NCBI GenBank assembly: GCA_947630505.1
Contig: CANRHV010000009.1
Coordinates: forward strand, 1 to 64,000
Origin: an uncultured Monoglobus sp.
GTDB taxonomy: Bacteria; Bacillota; Clostridia; Monoglobales; Monoglobaceae
Reading direction: 5' to 3'
Length of the DNA stretch: 64,000 nt
In this document: positions 17,190-27,000 of the stretch, in pieces
Position numbering within the stretch: the stretch's first letter is position 1
How the letters are laid out: every line of letters starts with the position of its first letter
Notes under the pieces: model-generated
Told to the model about the DNA's origin: nothing
The model's input: the letters and a program-made list of their open reading frames with translations, nothing else
The model's database searches: none
Program-made: the position numbers and the translations under genes

Positions 17190-20100
17190 TTATTCAACGC
17201 TTACGCCGACGTTGTCGAGATACATCTCAAATCCGCCTCGGCGCTCAAAATGCAGCTGACTGACCGCCACGCTCGTGTCAAAGTCGAATTCAAGATCGAA
17301 TATCGAATCTCCCGTCACATACTTTTCGGTCGATGAATTATACTCGGTATAAGGCTTAAAAGCGTACGTTCCCTTGCCGGTGTTATAGTCAAGGGTCATC
17401 TCGACCTTGTACCACTTTTCAATATCATATTTGGCGTCGGATGTCGGAGTAATAGTCGGATTTGACGGAGTATCGTCGTAGTCCTCGAAAAATCCCAGAG
17501 AGTGCTGAGCGTAAACGCTCTTTATCTTGACCGTTTCACCCGCTTCGTTTATGCCCTGAAGCATAAATCTGGCGCCCGCCATCGGGTCTACCCTCGGCGT
17601 GGTCCTGGTAAAGAAGTCGGCCGTCGCCTTGACAACGCCCGCGCTCTGAGGGTTAAAATCTCTGGAGCAGGGACCCCAGAACAGAGCCGCTTCGCCGATG
17701 TTTCCGTCAAGAGGCGTCTCGGCCAGACTCTTGGAGCCGCTTCCCGACGGGAAGAACCAATCGGAATTGGTAAATTCCTCGTCATAAAACGGAACCGTTC
17801 CCTTCTCGGGAGGCTCGACGTCTCTCTCGCCGTTTAATATCAGATTGCTGAACTTAGCGGTCGAGAAATACTCTTTTGTCGAAACTCCGCTCGCCGAATC
17901 GGTGGCGAGACCCACATACATCGTCTCGGGCAGAGCGTTATACTCGATCGTCACGGGCTGACGGTCGTTGTCTGTCCAGTCGATTCCCATGTTCGAGACG
18001 CTGAATGTCAGACTGTTGCCATTTCTTTCTATCCTCATATATTTCGGCATGCTCTTGCTGTGCTTGTCGTCGGAATTGTCAACCGCCGCGCCGCTCTTGT
18101 CTTTGAAGTATATTTCCTGCGCAGAGCTTTTTTCGGTCTTTCGGGTCAGTATCCTCGCGTTCTCGCCGTTCTTTACCCAGCCGTCGCCTATCATAGCCAT
18201 TATGTCGCCCTGATTCATGCCCGAGCGCACCATGAGGCCGCTCACCTGCTGATTCTCAAATTTGGGTATTTCCTCAACTCTGACAGTCACGTCAAAGTCG
18301 CCGGTGACCTCTTTGTACATAAATCCGCAGCTGTCGCTTGAATCGGTGGTGAGCCTTCCCGAGCCGTATATCGTGTAAACGCCCTTCTCGTCCATAGAGG
18401 CGCCGCCCTTGCCGGCGTATCCCGTGTAGCCGCTTTCCTTGATCTCCTCAAATGAGTAGCTGCCCGGAGCCGCCGCAGACTTGACATACACGATCGAGGT
18501 CGTGCTCTGGGTCTTTTCGCCGCGGGTGTTTATCGCGCGGCAGGTGAGGTAATGGGTCCCGGCGGGAAGGCTGATATCATCGTCTATCGCGGAGCCGTCA
18601 TAATCTCCGATCTTAGCGTTGCGGTCGTAGAGCTCCATTTTTGTGACTTCGTTTCCGCCCCTCGCTATGGCTGTCGCTTTGTATCTCAGCGGCTCGCCCT
18701 CGGTGATGACCGACCACTCTCCGTTGTCGACCTCCATGCCCTCGATATTGTCGCTGAGCGCCGCGATCGCGGGCGACTGCACAATAATATTCGCGTTGGT
18801 GGGCGGAGTTTTGCTCTCCTCCTCGGTCAGATAATTAACGTATTCCTCGATAACGGTGTAACCGCTGTCGGTGATATCGGTCTCCGCCATGCCGGTATAA
18901 CCGCTGCTCTCAAGCCAATCGGCCGGTATCTCAAACACTCTCGTCTCGGACTCGACGGGTATCAGGCCGCCGACCTCTCCGGCGTTGTTGATGACTCTGC
19001 CGGTGCCGTTTATAACGTCGTTAACTATTCTGGCGTCGTTGGCGTCGCGTCTGGGCAAAGTCGCTCCCGCGGTGCTCAAAACACGGTCGAGAGCTTCCTC
19101 GGCCGAGGTCTGACGGTATTTGTAGTAGCCCATGTCGATCTCGCTGTCGGCGAAATCCGCTCCGGCAAAGTTGTTCACTATCTTGTTGTCTTTATAGTCT
19201 GTGACCTCGCCCATGCCGTCGATGATATTATTTTCAAAATAGAACACCGATTTTCTGTCGGTATCGGTCAGAGGCTCGGTCACGTCAAATATTCTTGTTT
19301 TGAGCATCGCTCTGGTGGACGGGCCCGACTTGTAGTAATTTCCGACCCAGTTGACGTTTGAGGGATTCCTCTGGTCGGCGGTCGATTTCTCGTTGGCGCT
19401 CGAATACGGCTCGGCGCCGTAAGCCGAGTTAGTCTGGCCCCAGTTGTATATCACGTTGTTGCTCACATCGGTGGCGACAAGCTGACGGTCAAGACGGGGG
19501 CTGCGGCTGTCGTGGTGCGCCAGCAGGTTATTCAGATAGCTGGCGTATGTGCCGCCCCAGATCGCGCCGTAGCCGTGAGCGCCCTTGGTGTGGTTGCTCA
19601 TGCGTAAGCTCTCGCTGCCGATCGTGTTCTGTATCGTCAGATGATTGCCCACGGGCTTATCGGCCTTGGCGTCCTGAGCCGCGCCCGCGTAGAGGGTCAA
19701 AAGCTCGTCGACGCACCACGATGTGCTTACATGGTCGAATATAATGTCGGTGCCGTATCTGCCGCCGATTCCGTCGGGCTCAAGACCGTTTTTGTCGGTG
19801 GGGCGCACCTTTAAGTATCTTATTATTATATTCTTAACTCCGTCGCCCGTTACGATCGAGCCGCCGCTGACGGTCACGCCGTCTCCGGGCGCGGTCTGAC
19901 CCAGTATCGTGACGTTGTTTCTGTTCATATTGATATCGCTTTTGAGCTCGATCGTGCCGCTTATGTCAAACACCACGATCCTGCCCGACTTGGAAACAGC
20001 GTCGCGCAGGGTGCCTTTGCCCGAGTCATCAAGCTTTGTCACATGATACACCTCGAGCTTTCCGCCGGGCAGCGCTCCCCTGGCGCCGGGCGAAAATTTT

Positions 20101-20510
20101 CCGCCGCCCTCGGCTCCCGGAAACGCGAGCAGCAGATCGGGCATGGCGTCGATCACATCGCCGTACGGCTCTATGCTGCTCTCCGACCATAGGTAGCACC
20201 TGATATCGGTATACTCCTTGTCAAACTCGACCCGAGCCTCGGTGTTTCCGCTTCCCGAGGGAATCGTTTGGGTCTCGGCGTCCGCCACAACCCCGTTTTC
20301 GTACGCGGCCGCGATAAACATCACGTTTTCGCCGCTGCCGTTCGCTATCTCCGCGGTGACTGTTTTTCCATCGGTTATGGTCGGCTCTTGGGTATAATAT
20401 GCCTCTTCGCTCTCATCCGCGAGCGCGGGCGCGCACATCAATGAAAACGCAAGGAAAATAACCGCCGTAAAAGCGCACAGCGCTTTTTTAAAAATTGTGC
20501 AGTGTCTCAT
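17190..20510 (-). CDS. Secreted multidomain pectate lyase (PL1-like)
   Basis: 1106 residues. A signal peptide (about 1-31, ending APALADES) precedes a small beta domain. The pectate lyase beta-helix runs from about residue 129 (LAFPGAEGGGKFSPGARG) to about 560, with GTLRDAVSKSGRIVVFDISG, IIIRYLKVRP and FDHVSTSWCVDELLT as the PL1-type blocks. An Ig-like segment (about 600-700) and two C-terminal concanavalin-like domains (about 700-870 and 890-1106) may bind glycans. It would cleave polygalacturonate by beta-elimination outside the cell. No LPXTG or SLH anchor is visible. The MalT-like regulator lies directly upstream. Confidence 0.92.
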   Translation of the reverse strand: MRHCTIFKKALCAFTAVIFLAFSLMCAPALADESEEAYYTQEPTITDGKTVTAEIANGSGENVMFIAAAYENGVVADAETQTIPSGSGNTEARVEFDKEYTDIRCYLWSESSIEPYGDVIDAMPDLLLAFPGAEGGGKFSPGARGALPGGKLEVYHVTKLDDSGKGTLRDAVSKSGRIVVFDISGTIELKSDINMNRNNVTILGQTAPGDGVTVSGGSIVTGDGVKNIIIRYLKVRPTDKNGLEPDGIGGRYGTDIIFDHVSTSWCVDELLTLYAGAAQDAKADKPVGNHLTIQNTIGSESLRMSNHTKGAHGYGAIWGGTYASYLNNLLAHHDSRSPRLDRQLVATDVSNNVIYNWGQTNSAYGAEPYSSANEKSTADQRNPSNVNWVGNYYKSGPSTRAMLKTRIFDVTEPLTDTDRKSVFYFENNIIDGMGEVTDYKDNKIVNNFAGADFADSEIDMGYYKYRQTSAEEALDRVLSTAGATLPRRDANDARIVNDVINGTGRVINNAGEVGGLIPVESETRVFEIPADWLESSGYTGMAETDITDSGYTVIEEYVNYLTEEESKTPPTNANIIVQSPAIAALSDNIEGMEVDNGEWSVITEGEPLRYKATAIARGGNEVTKMELYDRNAKIGDYDGSAIDDDISLPAGTHYLTCRAINTRGEKTQSTTSIVYVKSAAAPGSYSFEEIKESGYTGYAGKGGASMDEKGVYTIYGSGRLTTDSSDSCGFMYKEVTGDFDVTVRVEEIPKFENQQVSGLMVRSGMNQGDIMAMIGDGWVKNGENARILTRKTEKSSAQEIYFKDKSGAAVDNSDDKHSKSMPKYMRIERNGNSLTFSVSNMGIDWTDNDRQPVTIEYNALPETMYVGLATDSASGVSTKEYFSTAKFSNLILNGERDVEPPEKGTVPFYDEEFTNSDWFFPSGSGSKSLAETPLDGNIGEAALFWGPCSRDFNPQSAGVVKATADFFTRTTPRVDPMAGARFMLQGINEAGETVKIKSVYAQHSLGFFEDYDDTPSNPTITPTSDAKYDIEKWYKVEMTLDYNTGKGTYAFKPYTEYNSSTEKYVTGDSIFDLEFDFDTSVAVSQLHFERRGGFEMYLDNVGVSVE

Positions 20511-20542
20511 GTTCGTACCTCCTTAAAAATCATATATGGAAC

Positions 20543-20571
20543 ATTATAACATATATTTTTAAGAATTTAAA
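20543..20571 (-). promoter_or_regulatory. Likely promoter of the pectate lyase gene
   Basis: Minus strand: TTTAAA (20571-20566), 17 bases, TATAAT (20548-20543), 33 bases before the ATG; AAGGAGGT is the ribosome binding site. Confidence 0.55.
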
Positions 20572-20582
20572 GCCCTAAATAT

Positions 20583-20608
20583 AAAAAAAGCGCAAGATCC
20601 GCGCTTTT
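20583..20608 (-). terminator. Terminator of the MalT-like regulator gene
   Basis: AAAAGCGC (20586-20593) pairs with GCGCTTTT (20601-20608); read leftward it is followed by seven T. It overlaps the stop codon of the regulator gene. Confidence 0.75.
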
Positions 20609-22982
20609 ATTGCGAAATTATTTTTTTGACCTGCGCCTCTCGAATTGCCGCGAAACGATTTTTGACATTCATTTTGCCGTAAATATTGGTGAGGTGGAAC
20701 TTGACGGTGCGGAGCGAAATATTCATGATCGATCCGATCTCCTCGTTGGAAAGCCCGTCGCACAGCAGCTTGAGCACCATGCGCTCTGTCTCGCTCAGAT
20801 TATAATCGATTCTCGTCACGGGCTGCAAATACCTCGGATAAAGCACCGCCTGCCTTTTGGCGCAGTCAAGCAGCGACTTTTTGAACGGCTTGTTAATGTC
20901 GGCTTTTGTGGCGCGCAGCAAATTCAAAACCGCCACTCCGAAGTTTGACAAAACGCGCACGAATCGGTATTCCTCGCACATTTTCAGAGCCTCGGAAAAG
21001 GCCTCGTCCCACGCGCCGTCTCCCAGACGATCCAGGATCACGGCCCGAATGATCAGCGCCTCGATGTGCATGTACGGTCTGTCGTATTCGGTAAAGTATT
21101 TGTCGCACCTGCTGAGCAGCGCCAGCGCCTCGTCGTATTTTTCGATTGCGGTGTATATCCTGACCTTTGTCATGTACCGATAGCGATAACTTATGCAAAA
21201 CGGCTCAAGCTCGTCCGGCGCCTCGTTTTTGAGCCAGTTCATCATGCTCTCGTCCTCTCCGGAAAGCATGCGGATATTTGTCAAAAAAGCGTTCATATTT
21301 TTTCTGATCTCGGCCGTTTTCGGTATTTTCTTTTCGAATCTGTCTATCAAGTCAAGCGCGTCGTTTAAATTTCCGCGGATTATGCGTATCTTGGCCATGA
21401 CCGCCAGAGCCGCGAACTGCAGCTGGATATTCCCGCATTTTTCCGCGTCATAAAATCCTCGGCTGAGATAGGTCAGCTCCTCGGTGAAGTTGTCGTCGGC
21501 ATTATGCAGAAACAGGCTCTCGCCGATTCCTATATCCGGAAGGCCCAGCGCGGTTTTTCCGACCACCGTCTGAAGCGGCACGCGCATGGTTTTGTATAAA
21601 AATTTGTCCGATTTTGTCCACTCGCTGAAATCCTTGCCGCCATTCACAAGGCCGGGCATGTCTCCGGTGACGCTCATGGTGTTGAGGCTCATATCGCGGC
21701 TGGAAATTATCGCCGCCAGACTCTTTACTATCTTGACTATGCTGTTTGAGCCGCGGTGCGGCAGAGAGATCGTGAGATACGCTATCTCCTCGCGGGCGCG
21801 CTTTTTAAGGGCGGCGTCGCTTTTTTTGTCATTTTCGATACTCACAAGCATGTCAAAATACCGCTCGCTCTCATCCACATTGCACATCCCGGAATAGATC
21901 ATCGAGATCATGCTGATAAGCTCGGGATACTGCTCCACCGTCTCGTCGGGAAGCTCGAAAAAGTATTCGCGCAAGTCATAAAAGAAACTCATGCTTGAGT
22001 TGCTTCGCGTGCTTTTTAAAAGCAGCTCGGCGATCTTTCGGGTGTTTCCCGCCATTTTGTAAAATCTGAGCGCGCTCCTTATGTCGTCGTGCAGAGTGTA
22101 ATAAAGCGCCGATATCTCGTACTGTCGCGCCAGCGCGTCGCCGCTCAGCTCTTTCTGCTGCTTCCACTTCATATAGGGAACCGCGTGTTTTTCAAACTTG
22201 AATTTGTCGGGAGGGGTGAAACATAAAAAACCGCTCAAGTCAAGCGCCCGCTCGAGCCACGGTTTTATGCCGGGGTCGCCGCACAGCATTTGAGCGTGGA
22301 CAAGCGTGAACTCGTCAACATGAGCAACGTTCAGTAAAATCTCCTGCACTTCGGGCGGAAGCTCCGAGAAAAACGCGTGATCCGCATACTGGTAAACGTC
22401 GAGACTTAGCAGCTGCTTCTGCTCTTCGGTAAAGCCCGCGCTGAAGTCTCCGCCCTTTTCGAACAAGAATACCGGACCAAGTATCCAACCGCCGGTAAAC
22501 TCGCGAATCTCGTGCAGGATATTCGGGGTTAAATCGAGGCGGTACAGTCTCATCAAAGCGTTCAGCTCGTCGTCTTTATAGGCAAAGAGAGTTTCATTAT
22601 AGACAGCGAGCTGTCGGGTGCTGTAAAACGCTTTCAAGTATGAGGGCAGCGGCGCTCGTCCGATAATATAAAACGCGGTTTTCGGAACCGAAGCGGCGAT
22701 AAGCTCGGAAAGCTCAACGCCTTTTGAAAAAGCCGTATGTATATCGTCGATAACTATATGCTCCGCTCCGTCCGCCGCAGCCTCTCGGACCGCGCTGAAC
22801 CAATCACTCGTCCGCGCGGAAACATATGTATAGTCATAGTTGCTTAAGTCAAGATACTGCCTGACGGCAGTGGTTTTTCCCCAACCCAAACCGGCGCCGA
22901 AATACACGATTTTTTTGTGTTTCAGTTCTTTGTTCAGCTTTTCAATAAGCCGCGTCCTGATAATCAGTTTGCCGCCGTTCAT
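20607..22982 (-). CDS. MalT-like LuxR-family ATP-dependent transcription activator
   Basis: 791 residues, the length of the LAL/MalT group of STAND regulators. The Walker A motif is GAGLGWGKTT (about 29-38) and Walker B HIVIDDIH. Helical TPR-like repeats fill the middle and should hold the inducer-binding site. The C-terminus is a LuxR helix-turn-helix: LSETERMVLKLLCDGLSNEE, then SLRTVKFHLTNIYGKM. Such proteins multimerise with ATP and a sugar inducer and activate catabolic operons. Its place directly upstream of the pectate lyase suggests a pectin-derived signal, which is inference. Confidence 0.9.
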   Translation of the reverse strand: MNGGKLIIRTRLIEKLNKELKHKKIVYFGAGLGWGKTTAVRQYLDLSNYDYTYVSARTSDWFSAVREAAADGAEHIVIDDIHTAFSKGVELSELIAASVPKTAFYIIGRAPLPSYLKAFYSTRQLAVYNETLFAYKDDELNALMRLYRLDLTPNILHEIREFTGGWILGPVFLFEKGGDFSAGFTEEQKQLLSLDVYQYADHAFFSELPPEVQEILLNVAHVDEFTLVHAQMLCGDPGIKPWLERALDLSGFLCFTPPDKFKFEKHAVPYMKWKQQKELSGDALARQYEISALYYTLHDDIRSALRFYKMAGNTRKIAELLLKSTRSNSSMSFFYDLREYFFELPDETVEQYPELISMISMIYSGMCNVDESERYFDMLVSIENDKKSDAALKKRAREEIAYLTISLPHRGSNSIVKIVKSLAAIISSRDMSLNTMSVTGDMPGLVNGGKDFSEWTKSDKFLYKTMRVPLQTVVGKTALGLPDIGIGESLFLHNADDNFTEELTYLSRGFYDAEKCGNIQLQFAALAVMAKIRIIRGNLNDALDLIDRFEKKIPKTAEIRKNMNAFLTNIRMLSGEDESMMNWLKNEAPDELEPFCISYRYRYMTKVRIYTAIEKYDEALALLSRCDKYFTEYDRPYMHIEALIIRAVILDRLGDGAWDEAFSEALKMCEEYRFVRVLSNFGVAVLNLLRATKADINKPFKKSLLDCAKRQAVLYPRYLQPVTRIDYNLSETERMVLKLLCDGLSNEEIGSIMNISLRTVKFHLTNIYGKMNVKNRFAAIREAQVKKIISQ

Positions 22983-23072
22983 AAGCTGTACCTCCTCATA
23001 TCATATTATAACATGCCGTAAATTCGCTGTCACCGTACCAAAGTACAGTTTGCTCCTTCGAATAAGCGCCGA

Positions 23073-23876
23073 TTATTTAATAAGCTGACTTATATTCTTT
23101 CGGTATTCACCGGGTGTCTGACCGTAAGCGGTCTTAAACATTCGATTAAACGTCCTTGTGTTCTCAAAGCCCGCCTGCTGGCTTATCAGCGTGAAGCTCT
23201 CGTTTGTGGAACGGATCAGCCCCGCCGCGTACTCGGCTCGTATCAATCCGAGATAATTCCGAAGATTCATTTTGAACTTTCGGCTGAAGATCGAGGATAT
23301 GTAGCTCTCGCTCACATTAAAATGCTCGGCAAGGCTCCGACGCGTCACTGTCTCTGTAAAGTTCTGCTCTATATATTTTATTATCTTGTATGTAATATCG
23401 GTGACCGGGCCTTCCGCTTTGCGGCTTAAGGTCAGCGCCCTGAGCAAATACGAAATTATAACGCAGGCCCACGAGAACGTTATTTCGAAGCTGTCGCCGG
23501 GCTTTATATTATTGAGAGCGCATCGGAACTCATCGCATATTTCCGACTTGTCAAGCGTCGGATCTTCGGGTCTTAAGTCCTTGAGATTGGGGAACAGCCC
23601 GCCGAACATTTTGGGCGCGCACATGAGTATCAGCACCTCATTGTTCTTTTTGTCCTGTCCGTCCGGCGCGGAGAACGAGTGGACGGTCTCGGGGAACACC
23701 GCGGCCAAACCTCCCTCGCGGATCTCGAATCTGCCGCTCTCGATGCTGAGCCGCTGAACGCCCTTATACACATATATTATCTCTATGTATTCATGCATAT
23801 GCTCGGGATAACTCAGCTGGTAATCGTTGCGTTTGACCGTCAAATCGGACGGTCGTATCTCATAAACCGGAAGCAT
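23073..23876 (-). CDS. AraC-family transcriptional regulator with cupin sensor
   Basis: 267 residues. The N-terminal half is a cupin-type sugar sensor (LSYPEHMHEYIEIIYVYKG, IREGGLAAVFPETVHSF). The C-terminal pair of helix-turn-helix motifs (RRSLAEHFNVSESYISSIFS, then FENTRTFNRMFKTAYGQTPG) is typical of AraC/XylS proteins. It is divergent from the giant GH3 gene across 140 bases and is the natural candidate to regulate it. AGGGAGAG lies somewhat far (about 11 bases) from the ATG. Confidence 0.92.
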   Translation of the reverse strand: MLPVYEIRPSDLTVKRNDYQLSYPEHMHEYIEIIYVYKGVQRLSIESGRFEIREGGLAAVFPETVHSFSAPDGQDKKNNEVLILMCAPKMFGGLFPNLKDLRPEDPTLDKSEICDEFRCALNNIKPGDSFEITFSWACVIISYLLRALTLSRKAEGPVTDITYKIIKYIEQNFTETVTRRSLAEHFNVSESYISSIFSRKFKMNLRNYLGLIRAEYAAGLIRSTNESFTLISQQAGFENTRTFNRMFKTAYGQTPGEYRKNISQLIK

Positions 23877-24016
23877 TTTCCGCGTCTCTCCCTTCTGTTC
23901 ACTTTTTGTCTTAAACTCTCTATATTATGACTTTAATTATATCAGCATTTGTGGTATATTTCAAGTAGGAAAATATTAATTAAGTGTTAATTTTCAAATA
24001 ATAAGGAGGAAAAATC

Positions 24017-27000
24017 ATGAAAGTACGGAAAACAATCTCAGCCTTCGCGGCTGCCGCGATGCTGCTGACCTGCGCTCCGAACGCGGCAGTCTTGGCGGCA
24101 AGCGATAATGCCGAGCCTCAGACCGCGGCGGGACAGACGGTCCAAGCCGAGCAGCCCGCGGAGCAGACAGTTCAAACAGATCAGACGGTTCAGGCCGCGG
24201 CGGATCTGCTTCCCTATCAGGACGAGTCGCTCAGCTTTGAGGAAAGAGCGGCCGATCTGGTATCCCGCATGACCCTTGAAGAAAAAGCGGCGCAGACCGC
24301 GGCGAAAAACGCCCCCGCTATCAGCCGTCTGGGCGTTCAGAGCTACTACTACTGGCGCGAAGGCATCCACGGCGTGGCCCGTCAGGGAAAGGCGACGAGT
24401 TTCCCCTCGAGTCTCGCGATGTCAAACACCTGGGACACCGCTCTTATGCAGACCGCCATGGACATCACGTCCACCGAGGCGAGAGCCATTAATCCCAAGG
24501 ACTTAAACTACTGGAACCCCACGATCAACATGGCGCGCGACCCGCGCTGGGGCAGAAACGAGGAAAGCTACGGCGAGGATCCGTATCTGACATCCGAGAT
24601 AGGCAGCGCGGCGGTGCGCGGTATGCAAGGAACGGATGACAAATACCTGAAAACAATGACTACGCTCAAGCACTACGCCGCCAACAACGTTGAGGGCGAG
24701 CGTTTCAGCGGAACCTCGATCATGAACGAGCGCACAATGCGCGAATATTACACGAGAGCTTTCCGCGACATCACCAAAAACGCGGATCCCGCGGCGGTTA
24801 TGAGCTCTTACAACGGAAGCACCGTGTACAGAAACGGTCAAATACTCACGTCGATGGACGGACAAAAGATCGACTACATAGCGTCCAGCGCCAACTCTTA
24901 TCTCTTGAATGATCTGCTGCGCAGGACCTACGGTTTCGGCGGCTTTGTTGTAGGCGACTGCGGAGCGTGGGATAACGCTTTCGGACAGCAGCCTCTGAGA
25001 AAGAAGCTCTATCCCGACCTGCCTCTTGACCAGATCACCTCGCCCATGACGGTTTCAAAAATCGTAAACGCGGGTTCGAGCCTTGACTGCAACAGCGGCG
25101 GCGCAGGCACGACACAGGTGGCGTCCGCGGTCCAGCAGGGTCTGCTCAGCGAGGAAGCCCTGGACATCATGGTATACGAGCTGTTTTTGCAGCGCATGAA
25201 AACGGGCGAGTTTGACAAGAATCCCAAGTATAAGGATATATCAAAAGATGTTATCGAGTCGGACGAAAGCGTGGCCGTCGCCGAAAAAGCGGCCGAGGAA
25301 AGCTGGGTTATGCTCGAGAACAAAAACAACGCTCTGCCTCTGAAAGAAAAGAGCGGCGGATATAAAGTCGCTGTTGTCGGAAACTTGGCAAACAAGCTGG
25401 TTCTCGGCGACTACTCGGGTTCTCCGACCAAGACAAAGACCCCGGTGGAGGGCATAAAAGAGGAGATACAAAAAAAATACCCCGGCTCCGAGATAAATCA
25501 TCTGGGCGCCGTTTCGGATGACGAGCTCCTGTTCAACTTAAAGAGCCTGACGCTGGTTCTGAACGACGGAAAAACAAGAGCGGTTGATCTCTCAAAGGCC
25601 GAGAATGTCGCGGGAATGACACAGTCCGGCACCGCTCTCAACGACATGACCCCCAAAGCTTACGCCGTTATCAAAGACGTCGATTTCAAAGACGTTAAAT
25701 CCATAAGAGCCGAAATAGCCACCGGTGACAGAATGGGCGGCACGGTCAACATCGCTTACAGCGAAGACGGCGTTGGCGGAATCAACGTTGCCAACATAGA
25801 AGCGCAGAAAACCGACAACATCGCCACATACGCCACCTGCGAGGCGCCCTATGACGGCGCGCTGGGCGGATATGTAGCGAAGGCGCATCTGATCATCTCG
25901 GCCACGCCCGCGGTCAAGCCGTTCACGGTTGAAAGCTACAAAACAGAGCTTGACAACGCGGACTTTATCGTCGCTTACGGCTGCACGGTTCCCAAGCAGG
26001 ACGGTCTCGGCACGGTTGACGCTTCCGAGTCGCACGACAGAAGCAGCATCAATCTGCCCTCGTCTCAGGCGCACGTTCAGCAGATCTGCGACGCGTATCC
26101 CGACAAAACGATCGTCGCGCTGCAGACAGTGGGACAGATGAACGTTGAAGGCTTTAAGGACAAGTGCGCGGCGCTGCTGTGGACATCCTACAACGGCCAG
26201 ACGCAGGGCACCGCTCTGGGCAAAATACTCACCGGCGACGCGAATCCCTCGGGCAGACTCTCGACCACCTGGTACGCCGCGGCGGATCTTGACAAGATGC
26301 CTCTCGGCAGCAGCAAAACGACCGTGGACAACATAGGCTACAATCTCACAAACTACGAGCTGTCCTCGGATATCAATAACCCCGACGCCGATTATCCCGG
26401 AAGAACCTATCAATATTATAACGGAACCCCCGTTTATCCGTTCGGCTACGGCAAGAGCTACACAAGCTTTGAATATTCCAACATAAAAATCGATAAAATA
26501 ACGGCGGACGCCAACGACACCGTGACGATCACAGCCGACGTTAAAAACACGGGCAGCGTCGCGGGCGACGAGGTCGCTCAGCTCTATATAACCGTTCCCG
26601 GCGCGGACGGCAAAAAGCTGCCGCTCAAGCAGCTCAAGGGCTTTGAGAGATTGACGTTAAATCCCGGCGAGACCAAGGCCGCGACTTTCAGCCTCAACAT
26701 TGCGGACGTATACTTCTTTGACGAGGAGAAGCAGCAAAATTATGTTATCCCCGGCGAGTACACCGCAAAAGTCGGCGCGAACGCCAACGACGCGAACGCG
26801 CAGGAGATCAAGTTCACGGTGAGCGGCGACATATCGGAATCCGTCGACAGCGTTTACGCGATCCCCTCGGGAATTAAGCTGTACAGCGTGAACAACGGCG
26901 CGGACGCCGCCAACAGCATTTCGGCGAACGCCAGCGTGACGCTCAAAAACGACAAGGTTATAACCGACTATGCGGCAAGCGGCGTCACCGTCGCCTACAA